From positions 85,062,713-85,126,712 of the forward strand of contig CM044310.1 of assembly GCA_024291935.2 (NCBI GenBank): DNA of 64,000 nt, written 5' to 3'. Both the position numbers and the translations under genes were made by a program. How positions within the stretch are numbered: position 1 is the first letter of the stretch; each line of letters starts with the position of its first letter. The notes under the pieces were generated by a model, which saw only the letters and a list, made by a program, of their open reading frames with translations, was not told the DNA's origin and searched no databases. Below are positions 24,801-30,800 of the stretch, piece by piece. The DNA comes from Okapia johnstoni (taxonomy: Eukaryota > Chordata > Mammalia > Artiodactyla > Giraffidae).

Positions 24801-25425
24801 GATGGGAGTGCCTGCTGGCCTTTCTTCCGGAGGAGAAGCGAAAAGCGTGGCCGCCATGTTCCCCATGCTGCTGTCGGGAATGACTGGGTTGCCAAATCTG
24901 TTGGGCATGGGAGGGCTCCTGACAAAGCCGACAGAATCCGGAACAGAAGGAAAAAAGGGAAATGACTCTAAGGAGGTGGAAGGAAAAAAAGAAAGGACAG
25001 AGAGCCAGAACTCCGAGAACGGTGGTGAACACTCTGTGCCGAGTTCTCCCTCAGCGTCCTCCGCTGCTGCGTTAAGTACAGCCGCGGCCGCCAGCCCGTT
25101 AGCCCTGAACCCACTGTTACTGTCTAACATTCTTTATCCAGGGATGCTCCTCACTCCAGGCCTTAATCTTCATATTCCAACTTTGTCTCAGTCCAACACT
25201 TTTGATGTACAGAAAAGCAAAAACAGTGACTTAGGCTCATCTAAGTCTGTGGAAGTAAAGGAAGAAGATTCCAGAGTTAGAGATCAGGAAGACAAAGGGG
25301 GAACTGAACCGAGTCCTCTCCACGAAAACAGCACAGATGAGGGTTCAGAGAAAGCCGATGCTTCGTCTGGATCTGATAGTACATCATCGTCATCTGAGGA
25401 TTCAGATTCTAGTAATGAAGACTGA
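309..25425 (+). CDS. CHD9: CHD9, chromodomain-helicase-DNA-binding protein 9, C-terminal 15 coding exons (5' part outside window)
   Basis: Fifteen exons with GT/AG borders join in phase into 1,244 codons plus a stop, roughly the last two fifths of a protein of about 2,900 residues. The chromodomains and SNF2 ATPase lie upstream of the window. Numbering from the first whole codon (310): WWD/KHG module 17-60, second SANT-like block 181-245, a second WWD/KHG module in exon 7, serine-rich tract about 475-540, basic KKRRGRR motif in exon 11, BRK domain 1 about 833-868, BRK domain 2 about 901-965, then an Ala/Leu-rich and acidic Ser/Glu tail ending in SSNED. CHD6-9 family members are nuclear ATP-dependent chromatin remodellers; CHD9 (CReMM) is described as a nuclear-receptor coactivator. 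CHD7 and CHD8 share the BRK layout, but the tail and serine tract match CHD9. RBL2 follows on the same strand, as in other mammals. No frame break is seen in these exons. Confidence 0.97.
905..1022 (+). CDS. CHD9: CHD9 coding exon 2 of window
   Basis: Acceptor CTCTAG at 899-904, donor GTACGT at 1023. It completes the KHG motif with [20 protein letters not shown] and continues into the linker ending DYMDG. The last Gly codon is split GG|G with the next exon. A longer frame that reads in from the upstream intron is not coding. Confidence 0.94.
1650..1707 (+). CDS. CHD9: CHD9 coding exon 3 of window
   Basis: A 58-nt exon with acceptor AACAG at 1645-1649 and donor GTATGC at 1708. It encodes [19 protein letters not shown], an acidic linker known in CHD9. 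It ends on a codon border. Confidence 0.92.
3320..3915 (+). mobile_element. L1 LINE 3' end, sense
   Basis: The sequence follows the typical L1 tail: GAACCTTGTACATTG-like text, ATGATCCAGCA, AATATTATTCAG, then AACATGGATGGACCTTGAGA and GCTAAGTGAAATAAGTCAGA. It is 5' truncated and lies in a CHD9 intron. Only fragmentary frames remain. Confidence 0.8.
4040..4082 (+). CDS. CHD9: CHD9 coding exon 4 of window (43-nt small exon)
   Basis: Acceptor TTGAAAG ends at 4039 and the donor GTAAAT starts at 4083. The exon encodes [14 protein letters not shown] and ends with one base of an Asp codon. It is too short for routine ORF calling but is confirmed by phase on both sides. Confidence 0.9.
4448..4667 (+). 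CDS. CHD9: CHD9 coding exon 5 of window
   Basis: Acceptor AATGTAG ends at 4447 and the donor GTAAGA starts at 4668. The exon reads [20 protein letters not shown], then an Arg/Gln-rich stretch and MAAKIERQQ, leading into the second SANT-like block. The final Arg codon is split AG|A. Confidence 0.95.
5400..5960. repeat. Old interspersed repeat split by a Bov-tA SINE
   Basis: Flanks of the SINE at 5564-5735 read as one older repeat: CACGATTCTATGGGTTGACC and CCCATGGTGTTGGCTGGAGT before it, CAAGAGGGAGCATTCCAAAT after it. I recognise the consensus as a common mammalian repeat but cannot name the family with confidence. A related piece lies near 44140-44640. Confidence 0.5.
5564..5735 (-). mobile_element. 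Bov-tA-type SINE, antisense
   Basis: Reads as the reverse complement of the ruminant tRNA-derived SINE: CACGTCTAACTCTGTGA, GGCTCCTCTGTCCGTGGAAT, TCCAGGCAAGAATACTGGAG and GGGATCAAACCTGGGTCTC. It lies in the CHD9 intron before exon 6. Confidence 0.88.
5961..6848 (+). other. CHD9 intron part, no recognised element
   Basis: T-rich sequence with possible faint L2 similarity around 6030-6600 (GGGAGGGTCATCATGTC). Not strong enough to name. Confidence 0.3.
6849..7051 (+). CDS. CHD9: CHD9 coding exon 6 of window (SANT-like block)
   Basis: Acceptor CAAAATAG ends at 6848 and the donor GTATGT starts at 7052. Translation begins [20 protein letters not shown] and runs through [12 protein letters not shown] to the Cys/Arg-rich [12 protein letters not shown]. 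The spaced Trp and aromatic residues fit a Myb/SANT fold, used in CHD and ISWI remodellers to grip linker DNA and histone tails. Confidence 0.95.
7740..8480. mobile_element. Old L1-type LINE fragment
   Basis: Phrases such as AAGAAGATACTTTTGAAACC, TCTCCTCAAACTTTCATCCA and TTCTTTAGGTTATAATCCAG match a known old mammalian L1 consensus that I recognise only in outline. It fills much of the CHD9 intron between exons 6 and 7. The rest of that intron shows nothing. Confidence 0.45.
8999..9907 (+). CDS. CHD9: CHD9 coding exon 7 of window (large exon with serine tract)
   Basis: A 909-nt exon with acceptor AATATAG ending at 8998 and donor GTATAT at 9908. It opens with [20 protein letters not shown], carries a second [20 protein letters not shown] module (from about 9160), an LPRLL motif and the IKSEPVSP motif (9502-9525). 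A serine-rich tract follows, with 19 serine codons in a row (9811-9867), then EESDSEEEE. The serine codons are mixed TCA/TCT/TCC, so this is not a pure triplet expansion. The reading frame continues past the donor only because the intron lacks an early stop. Confidence 0.96.
9664..9897 (+). other. CHD9: Serine/acidic low-complexity coding tract
   Basis: Within exon 7 the frame gives blocks of serine broken by Cys, His, Arg, Gly and Ala, then 19 serines and EESDSEEEE. The DNA is a TCN-rich, pyrimidine-biased run that is likely to vary in length between individuals. Such tracts in remodellers are usually disordered and phosphorylated. Confidence 0.85.
10374..10593 (-). mobile_element. Bov-tA SINE, antisense, with 11-bp target duplication
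   Basis: The element reads GTCCAACTCTTTGCCACCCC to CACTAGGGAAGAC, antisense Bov-tA. Target-site copies TGTAAGGAAAT lie at 10363-10373 and 10594-10604. It inserted into an older unnamed repeat (10228-10870) in the intron before CHD9 exon 8. Confidence 0.92.
10979..11009. repeat. Poly-T tract
   Basis: About 31 T in a row, 120 nt before the exon 8 acceptor. Likely length-variable. Confidence 0.9.
11133..11296 (+). CDS. CHD9: CHD9 coding exon 8 of window
   Basis: Encodes [20 protein letters not shown] to LAASYWPK. The acceptor is a tandem TAGCAG (11130-11135), so the exon can start at 11133 (Ala-Glu at the join) or 11136 (Glu only), both in frame. The donor is GTAAGT at 11297. A Bov-tA SINE lies on each side in opposite orientation. 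Confidence 0.94.
11382..11545 (+). mobile_element. Bov-tA SINE, sense, 5' shortened
   Basis: Starts in AAGAATCTACCTGCAAAGCG and ends GTCGGACACGACTGAGCGCC. Target copies ATTCTTACTATGTA (11368-11381) and ATTCTTACTGTGTA (11546-11559) differ at one base. It begins 86 nt after CHD9 exon 8. Confidence 0.9.
12215..12487 (+). CDS. CHD9: CHD9 coding exon 9 of window
   Basis: Acceptor GTTGCAG ends at 12214 and the donor GTATGT starts at 12488. The 91 whole codons read [20 protein letters not shown], a Pro-rich linker ([15 protein letters not shown]) and [16 protein letters not shown]. It is phase 0 at both ends, so skipping it would keep the frame. Confidence 0.95.
12488..13218 (+). other. CHD9 intron between exons 9 and 10, no recognised element
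   Basis: AT-rich intron sequence with normal splice ends. Short open frames at 12490-12967 are chance. Confidence 0.5.
13219..13387 (+). CDS. CHD9: CHD9 coding exon 10 of window
   Basis: Acceptor TTAACAG ends at 13218 and the donor GTGAAT starts at 13388. Encodes [18 protein letters not shown] through LTRLRDLQ to SVPLS, with one base of a split Gly codon at the end. Matches the CHD9 linker before the basic motif. Confidence 0.93.
13388..16264 (+). other. CHD9 intron between exons 10 and 11, mostly unassigned
   Basis: Apart from the CHR SINE at 14705-14817 I recognise nothing in this AT-rich stretch. Confidence 0.4.
14705..14817 (-). mobile_element. CHR-type tRNA-derived SINE, antisense
   Basis: Antisense CHR text: TTTGGCCATGCAACACGG, CCCCAACCAGGGATTGAACC, then CACTAGACCACCAGGGAAAT. 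CHR SINEs are restricted to cetartiodactyls. Confidence 0.85.
16265..16545 (-). mobile_element. L1 3' end, antisense, with (CA)n
   Basis: Artiodactyl L1 3' UTR in reverse: TTGGAGTATAGTTTACTTAT, TATACAACAAAGT, AATATAGTCCCCTGTGCTAT and TTAATCCCAAACTC. A (CA)n run of about 13 units sits at 16383-16410. The element ends 55 nt before CHD9 exon 11. Confidence 0.8.
16601..16740 (+). CDS. CHD9: CHD9 coding exon 11 of window (basic motif)
   Basis: Acceptor TTGTTAG ends at 16600 and the donor GTAAGT starts at 16741. The exon reads [17 protein letters not shown], then the basic [10 protein letters not shown] cluster, which looks like a nuclear localisation signal or AT-hook-like motif, then [17 protein letters not shown], conserved in CHD7-9. 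Confidence 0.94.
17053..17274 (+). CDS. CHD9: CHD9 coding exon 12 of window (BRK domain 1)
   Basis: Acceptor TCTACAG ends at 17052 and the donor GTAGGT starts at 17275. The 74 whole codons contain [20 protein letters not shown] and [14 protein letters not shown], the first BRK domain. BRK domains are found in CHD6-9 and BRM/BRG1-type remodellers. Phase 0 at both ends. Confidence 0.96.
17590..17785 (-). mobile_element. MIR SINE, antisense
   Basis: TTTATTGAGACTTAATTCTG, TGCATTATCTCATTTAACAC and AAGGCCACACAGCTAATAAG follow the reverse complement of the MIR consensus. Confidence 0.75.
17930..18360 (-). mobile_element. BovB LINE 3' end, antisense, 5' truncated
   Basis: Begins with GTTCAGTTCAGTTCAGTCGC, the reverse complement of the BovB tail, and continues through the end of the RT reading frame to CATCCATACATATTCATA. 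The frame is broken. Confidence 0.93.
18822..18849. repeat. (TG)n microsatellite
   Basis: About 14 TG units in a CHD9 intron. Confidence 0.9.
19142..19245 (-). mobile_element. L2/MIR-like old repeat, antisense
   Basis: TTTTTATTGAGCACCTGCTG, TGTGCTAGTTACTG and AGTGAACAATATAAAGTTCT match the reverse complement of the common L2-type 3' end. Confidence 0.55.
19568..19782. mobile_element. Tigger-type DNA transposon remnant
   Basis: Ends are TTGGCCCTTGAACACCACAG and TGTTCAAGGGTCAACTGTA, near-inverted termini typical of non-autonomous TcMar-Tigger elements. The body AATCCACATATAAATGGACC fits. It lies 120 nt before CHD9 exon 13. Confidence 0.75.
19903..20031 (+). CDS. CHD9: CHD9 coding exon 13 of window (start of BRK domain 2)
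   Basis: Acceptor ATTTTAG ends at 19902 and the donor GTATTT starts at 20032. The 43 whole codons encode [19 protein letters not shown] and [17 protein letters not shown], the first half of BRK domain 2. The 129-nt length keeps frame if skipped or deleted. Antisense BovB 3' ends lie in both flanking introns. Confidence 0.95.
20287..20522 (+). mobile_element. MER5A-like hAT DNA transposon remnant
   Basis: GTAGTTCTCAAAAGGAGGTA, GGGACATTTAGCAATCAGGG, GGAACGCTGCTACACCTCCT and GCACAGGACAGTCCCCACGA follow the MER5A consensus. It is non-coding. Confidence 0.8.
20523..21890 (+). other. CHD9 intron part, no recognised element
   Basis: AT-rich sequence with one poly-A run near 20960. Nothing else stands out. 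Confidence 0.4.
21891..22745 (-). mobile_element. BovB LINE 3' half, antisense, 5' truncated
   Basis: Starts GTTCAGTTCAGTTCAGTCGC and includes the reverse complement of the RT palm region, ending near CATCCAGCCTGGCATTTCAG. The antisense frame has stops and frameshifts. It is inactive. Confidence 0.93.
22815..22998 (+). mobile_element. MIR SINE, sense
   Basis: GACCTGAGTTTGAAAGCTGA, TATAACTTCTCTGAGGCTTA and TCCTTCATTTGAAAACTAGA follow MIR in sense orientation. Confidence 0.65.
23008..23165 (-). mobile_element. MIR SINE, antisense
   Basis: AACTTATGTTTATTATGTGCCAGACCC-like start, TGTCCATTCTGCAGATCAGA and ACTGAGGCTCAAAGAGATTT match reverse MIR. It lies head to head with the sense MIR just before it. 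Confidence 0.7.
23498..23602 (+). CDS. CHD9: CHD9 coding exon 14 of window (rest of BRK domain 2)
   Basis: Acceptor TTTGTAG ends at 23497 and the donor GTGAGT starts at 23603. The 35 whole codons read [20 protein letters not shown], then [13 protein letters not shown], completing most of the second BRK domain. Confidence 0.95.
23603..24546 (+). other. Last CHD9 intron, no interspersed repeat seen
   Basis: It contains a run of 13 G at 23951-23963 and the T-rich acceptor tract of the last exon. Otherwise unassigned. Confidence 0.45.
24547..25425 (+). CDS. CHD9: CHD9 last coding exon with TGA stop
   Basis: The acceptor is a T-rich tract ending CAG at 24546. Translation begins [20 protein letters not shown], then a basic RRGRRPK cluster, a polyalanine stretch, Leu/Gly-rich sequence with LPNLL and LNPLL motifs, and an acidic Ser-rich tail ending DSDSSNED. 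The stop is TGA at 25423-25425. The LXXLL-like motifs fit the reported nuclear-receptor link of CHD9, but function is not shown here. Confidence 0.97.
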   Translation, partial: GFLPESMYERILTGPVVREEVSRRGRRPKSGIAKATAAAAAATATSISGNPLLANGLLPGVDLTTLQALQQNLQSLQSLQVTAGLMGVPAGLSSGGEAKSVAAMFPMLLSGMTGLPNLLGMGGLLTKPTESGTEGKKGNDSKEVEGKKERTESQNSENGGEHSVPSSPSASSAAALSTAAAASPLALNPLLLSNILYPGMLLTPGLNLHIPTLSQSNTFDVQKSKNSDLGSSKSVEVKEEDSRVRDQEDKGGTEPSPLHENSTDEGSEKADASSGSDSTSSSSEDSDSSNED

Positions 25426-28100
25426 TTCCCAGACTGCACTTAAATTATGAACTGATTTTGGATTTTTTTTCCCTTTAATTATTCATTGTAAATACGCCAG
25501 TGTTGAGTGCATCAATAACTTACTGACCGAACATTTCAGTTATTTGTTTAGAAGTGCAAACTGCTTTCAGAGACATTTTGCATGTAATATTTCTTAAGAT
25601 TCATAAGTTTCTGAACTCGTATGTACTATCAAATACATAAAGGTGTAAAATTACAACAAAAGGCATTATAATTTTGTTGGGGGTTAATTTTATGAAAATT
25701 ATGCTCAATAAGAGTTGTATATTTAATATATTTGCAGTGAACACAGAATACTTTATGCATATTACTGATTTAATTTGAATATAGTTTTACAGCCTCCTTG
25801 ACACCTATAATTTACAGATCAAAACTCAGCAATAATTTGGGCAGCTAATGAATGTCATGAAAGCTGTAGACTCTACATCACCATCCATTGCTTTAATTAC
25901 ATGAAAATGCTCTAGTGTTGTGATGCACTGCTGATATTTCCAATTCAGGTACAAGTGTGTTTTAAAGAAGAAATAAGTTTCCCAATCGGCCAATTTAACT
26001 GGCTACCTGTTACCTCAGCTGAGTTAGTTTAGGAAGTTTACATTCGTTTCTAATTCTATACTTGTTTTCAGGGGTTTTTTAAACACATCCTATATATCAT
26101 GTTAATCGGGCAAGAAATATGACTTGCTTTTTGCTGAGCTTAACTCTAAAATCAGTAAAATTAAGTCATAAAATAATCCTGTGTCATGTGACTTTGACAC
26201 CCTCTAGACACATTCAGTTTTAACTTTTCGAAGTTTGGCCTCCTCTTAGAAATAATTATGTCTCAGATGAGTAATGTCTGTTTCCAGGGTTCAGAAAAGG
26301 TAAATCATGAAATACCACTGAAAAGAACTTTTCAACACAGCATACTTCATGTAAAAGAAAGTGTTTGTTTGCTTTATTTGTGTGGATTTCTATTTGTGTT
26401 CTATGTCATGGAAATATTCCAAAATTAACAGATAATAGGGTAAAGTAATATGCAGATAGTCTAAATTCATTTTGCGTTTCTAGGTGTAAGCAGACTAAAT
26501 GTTGGCCCAGAATCAGTGTTGGGTTATCAGTTTATATTAAACATACTGAGTTGCCCATTTTGAAAATGCACTTTTAATAATCTCAAAAAATATATACATT
26601 ATTCCTGTAAACCACAAAAAAAGGAAGCCTAAGTCTTCTGATCAATTTCTTAGACCCCTTTACCATGTAAAATTTGTCTGATATTTGATTTGTGATACAG
26701 TTTCTCCTGCTAAAGCTGCTATTATTTTGACAAGGTAGAGGTCCAGGTTCACCTTCATATACATTGAAAACAGAGCTGAATTGGTTATAAAATATCATTT
26801 ACATCCTAAGGAGAGATAACATTGTTCTGGTACTTAAATAAATAAGTCAGTGACAAACTTTGCTAGGGGGGAAACTACCCCACTTCTCTCCCACAGAAAA
26901 ATTAACTTTCAGTTTGTTTTGATACAACTCTATTGCTTTGTCAAGAATTAAGCATTTATATTGGATTTTCCAAGACCTTTACCAGTAAATTATGTTTCTG
27001 TATGTAAAATAATCCCTTATTAGAGAGACAGTGTTACATGTATTTACAAAATTATATCAGTTCCATTGGGATTGTATTGATTTTTGTATTTTCCCAAAAT
27101 AGTACTTTGAATTGATAGTCTTTTATGCAATGTCTTAGCAATAGTCACTATAATGCCCTTCCAGGAGAAGTGGGTAGTAATTCTTCATCATGAAAATGAT
27201 ATATTACATATTTAGTATCTTCCCTTTGCAGTATTGCACTTTTGTTTAACTAGAATACACCTATGAGATAGCCAAAGTTTTCAAACACAGTTAACTTAGG
27301 TTGCCGGTGGAGTATTTCAGCACCATCCATATTTCCCTTTTCTCCCTCTAGTCCTACCCACATGATCTTCATTCCTTTCTGTCTCCAGTTTAAAAGGGAA
27401 ATAAACCCTAGATCTTGTCAGTAAAATCTAATTTATATCAAATTTATGAGATAAAGTATTTTCCTAATTAGATCAAGTGAATTTGGTTAACATCTTAGTG
27501 ATTCTCTTTCTATGTAATAAAGGCAGTTGCAGTTTTCAAAGCATTAAGGCTAATATTAACTTTAAACATTCTCTTGGGTTTCAAGATAACTTCTATCTAG
27601 TACTGATTGGGGAAAAGTTGTCCAGCTATCAGCTTAAAAAAAAACATGCAAACATGGTTGTGTAAAGTTAAGGGTTATAAGAAAAAAAGAAATCAGTAGA
27701 ATTACATAATACTAAAGTTGCAGTTGAAAGGATATCCAAGTATGTGTTGGTAGTTACTAAAAGAATTATAGCTGTTATTGCCTTGTATTTATAGCCCTGT
27801 TTCAGGTTTCATGATTCAAGTCTTAGTCCAATTTTTCTTTTGGACATTTGCAATATTTACCAGTTGTGTTTTGTGTAGTCTGAATTTGCTTTCTGTAGTT
27901 GAGCAAACGTCTTAAAAAGTCATTTGTAATTTATTAAATTACTTTCTATGATGTTCTATAGAGCAAATGGAAGTTTAATTATTTTTTATTAAACATATTC
28001 TTTGACTACCCATGATGTCAGCCTCTGTACATGACAATACTTTTATTATTTTACATGTAGTTTATTCCAGTTATGAAAGAAATATTAGTCATAAATCTTT
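25426..28100 (+). other. CHD9: CHD9 3' UTR (end point uncertain)
   Basis: AT-rich, repeat-poor sequence follows the stop with no splice or coding signal, as expected for the long CHD9 3' UTR. AATAAA hexamers occur at 26837, 27400 and 27516, with an ATTAAA near 27987. I cannot tell which is used. The true end may be anywhere from about 27.5 to 28.5 kb; the next interspersed repeat starts near 28860. Confidence 0.5.
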
Positions 28101-28859
28101 AAAAGGAAAGTGAACATTGGAAGAATTTTTAAGAGACAGAAGCAGGCTATAATTATACCCACAATGTTATTATTTCCTTAAGTTTTCTTCTCCTGGACCT
28201 TTAAAAATCCAGAAAGGCTCAGAGATACACCTAACCTCTTAAAGAAATCCACTTTGGAAATCAGTAATTATTTTTCCCTTAGACTTGGAGGCTTTTCTGG
28301 TTTATCACTGTTGTTTGTAGTGTTCGGTGTGTTTTTGTTTTGTTTTTTTTTTTGTAAATACAAAAGAACTTTGTTTTCCCTCAAACTGTAAAAGTGAAAC
28401 AGTGGAGTCTCGTCACTCACTCATTTAACTTGACCACATTGAATTATACGGTCATGCTTAGAAAATCTTTTTTTTTCATTTTTGTAAAATAAGGTAAACA
28501 AAACTCAACTGCTTCATCTGATGCTTACCCAGAGGATCAGTAATATGCTCAGTGCTGGAGGAAGAATTGGCTATGTTGGATATTTTTGCAAGAAGATACA
28601 TTACATATAAAATGATGTATTCTATATGTTTTAAGCTGTAGGAAGAAAAAGTGAGTTGCGGGGAGAGTAATTTTTGGCTACAAGTGATGTTCAACTCACA
28701 GGATAAATCTAGAACTTAACATAAATGCAACTCCAGAACATAAGCTATTTATTTTTAAATGCAGAAAAACAAAAATTATTTAAATTATCCATCAACCTAC
28801 CCTGAAATACTGTTCATGGAGCTATCCAATCTTATTTATATGTATGTTATATACATATA

Positions 28860-29290
28860 GTGGGTTGAATAGTGTCTTAAAAAAATTCACAACAACCCAG
28901 AACTTCAGAATGATATTGATTGGAAATAGGATCTTGGCAGATAAAATTAGTTAAGATGCAGTCATACTAGATTAAGATGGGCCCTGAATCCAATGACTGG
29001 TGTCCTTACAAGAAGAGAAGAGGACATAAACAGGGAGAGGGCCATGAGGCAGTATGCAGAGATCAGTGCGATGCAGCTACGAGCCAAGGAACAGCAAGGA
29101 TTACCAGCAACCACAAGAAGCTAGGAGAGAAGCATGAAGCGGATTCTCCTCCAGAGCCTCCAGGAGGAGCCAACCTTGCCGACACCTTGATTTTGGACTT
29201 CTGGCCTAGACTGTGGTAGGAGTAAATTTCTATTGTTTTAAGCCATCTAGTTCATGGTAGTTTGTTGGTAGCTTTAGGAAACATACATTT
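28860..29290 (+). repeat. Old LTR-like interspersed repeat
   Basis: TGGGTTGAATAGTGTCTTAA, GACTGGTGTCCTTACAAGAA, GCCGACACCTTGATTTTGGA and TCTATTGTTTTAAGCCATCT resemble a widespread mammalian LTR-type repeat. I cannot fix the family. The short open frame at 28977-29219 lies inside it and is not a gene. Confidence 0.5.
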
Positions 29291-29684
29291 TCATGTTAAA
29301 TCAGTATTATATAGGACATAATGTTTGCTGTTTTGCCTTTTAATATACAGGCCTGTATGTCAATAAGTATCCTGCAATGTGATTTTTAATACATATATTG
29401 TTCATACAGATGTAATTTATCTAACCAAAAACCTAAAAGTGGACAGTTGAGTTTATATATTCATTTTTTGCATCCATCTCTAATGATTTGCTTAAGCCCT
29501 AGAAGTGAAATACTTCTGTTTTTAAGGCTTTTCATTTGTGTTGCCAGTCCCAGTGATGACATTAGTTAACAGTTTATTCTACCATTAGCAACATATATTT
29601 TATGTATGATTGTTTACCCCAAATTCTTATTGTGTATTGCATTTAAAATCATCTTTGCCATTACTAACAGGCAAAAATAACATT

Positions 29685-30235
29685 TTATAATTGAAGTATG
29701 GTTGATATACAATATTATGTAAACAGTTGTTGTTCAGCCAATAAGTCGTGTCCGACTCTTTTGCAGCTCTGTGGACTATAGCCCACAAGGCTCCTCTGTC
29801 CACGGGATTTCCTAGGCAAAAATACTGGAATAGGTTGCCGTTTCCTTCTCTAGGCGATCTTCCCAACCCAGGGGTCAAACTCATGTCTCCTGCATTGGCA
29901 GGTTTGTTCTTTAACACTGAGCCACCAGGAAAGCCCAATTATGTAAATTATAGTGTGCAATATAGAGATTCACAATTTTTAAAGGTTATACTCCATTTAT
30001 AGTTATTATAAAATATCGGCTATATTCCCCATGTTGTACAATATATCCTTGTCACATATTTTAGATTCTACATATAAGTGATATCACACAGTATTTGTCT
30101 GACTTATTTCACTTAGCATATTACCCTCCAAATCCATTTATGTTGCCAAAAATGTCAAAATTTCATTTCTATGGCTGGGTATTTCAATTGTGTGTGTGTG
30201 TATAACCACATCTTAATATCATAATAAATTTTTAA
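29685..30235 (-). mobile_element. L1 3' end, antisense, split by Bov-tA
   Basis: ATTGAAGTATGGTTGATATA before the SINE and ATACTCCATTTATAGTTATT, ATATTCCCCATGTTGTACAA and TGACTTATTTCACTTAGCAT after it are antisense L1 3' UTR. Confidence 0.75.
29724..29937 (-). mobile_element. Bov-tA SINE, antisense, with 10-bp target duplication
   Basis: AGTCGTGTCCGACTCTTTTG through CACCAGGAAAGCCC. Target copies ATTATGTAAA lie at 29714-29723 and 29938-29947, inside the L1 piece. Confidence 0.92.
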
Positions 30236-30800
30236 ATTACTCTTCCTTTTTCTTAGTAAAAAATAAGACAATATTGTAGAAAATCATGAGGAGGAGAGGA
30301 AGAGAAGCACAAAGGAAACAAAAATCTCATGTTGAATACTCAGACATAATTGTTAACCTTTGAGTCATTTTTTGGATATACATGTTATATGTTATTTTAA
30401 TAAGAGTAAGGTTAAATTGTACGTGCCATTTTGTAACCTTTTTTCATTTACCATATCATACTAATATCTTCTCATGCCATTAAAGAATATTTCATATTTT
30501 TAAGGGCTTTCTCATTCCACTTTTTAAAATCTTTGTAAATTTAATAGATTAGAAATAGACCCTTATTTGAGTTTGTTTTGGTAAGGAATCTAAATTTCTC
30601 CAAAGAGTTATGCAGTGTCCTAGCAGTGTATGGCGTATAATCTCTCCACTGATTTGACGTGCCTGCATTGGATTGGTCATAATCTAAGTAATGCATACAT
30701 TTATATGTATATGTGAATTATTTAGGTATATATGATTTAGATCATATCTATCATAGATACATGATATATCAATTATATGTATGAAGTAGCCATAAGGAAA
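30236..30800. other. Intergenic AT-rich stretch, unassigned
   Basis: Possibly further L1-derived sequence in reverse, but too diverged for me to place. No gene signal. Confidence 0.3.

Noticed and set aside
28977..29219. 80-codon open frame after CHD9
   Set aside because: It lies wholly inside an old LTR-like repeat and has no family resemblance.
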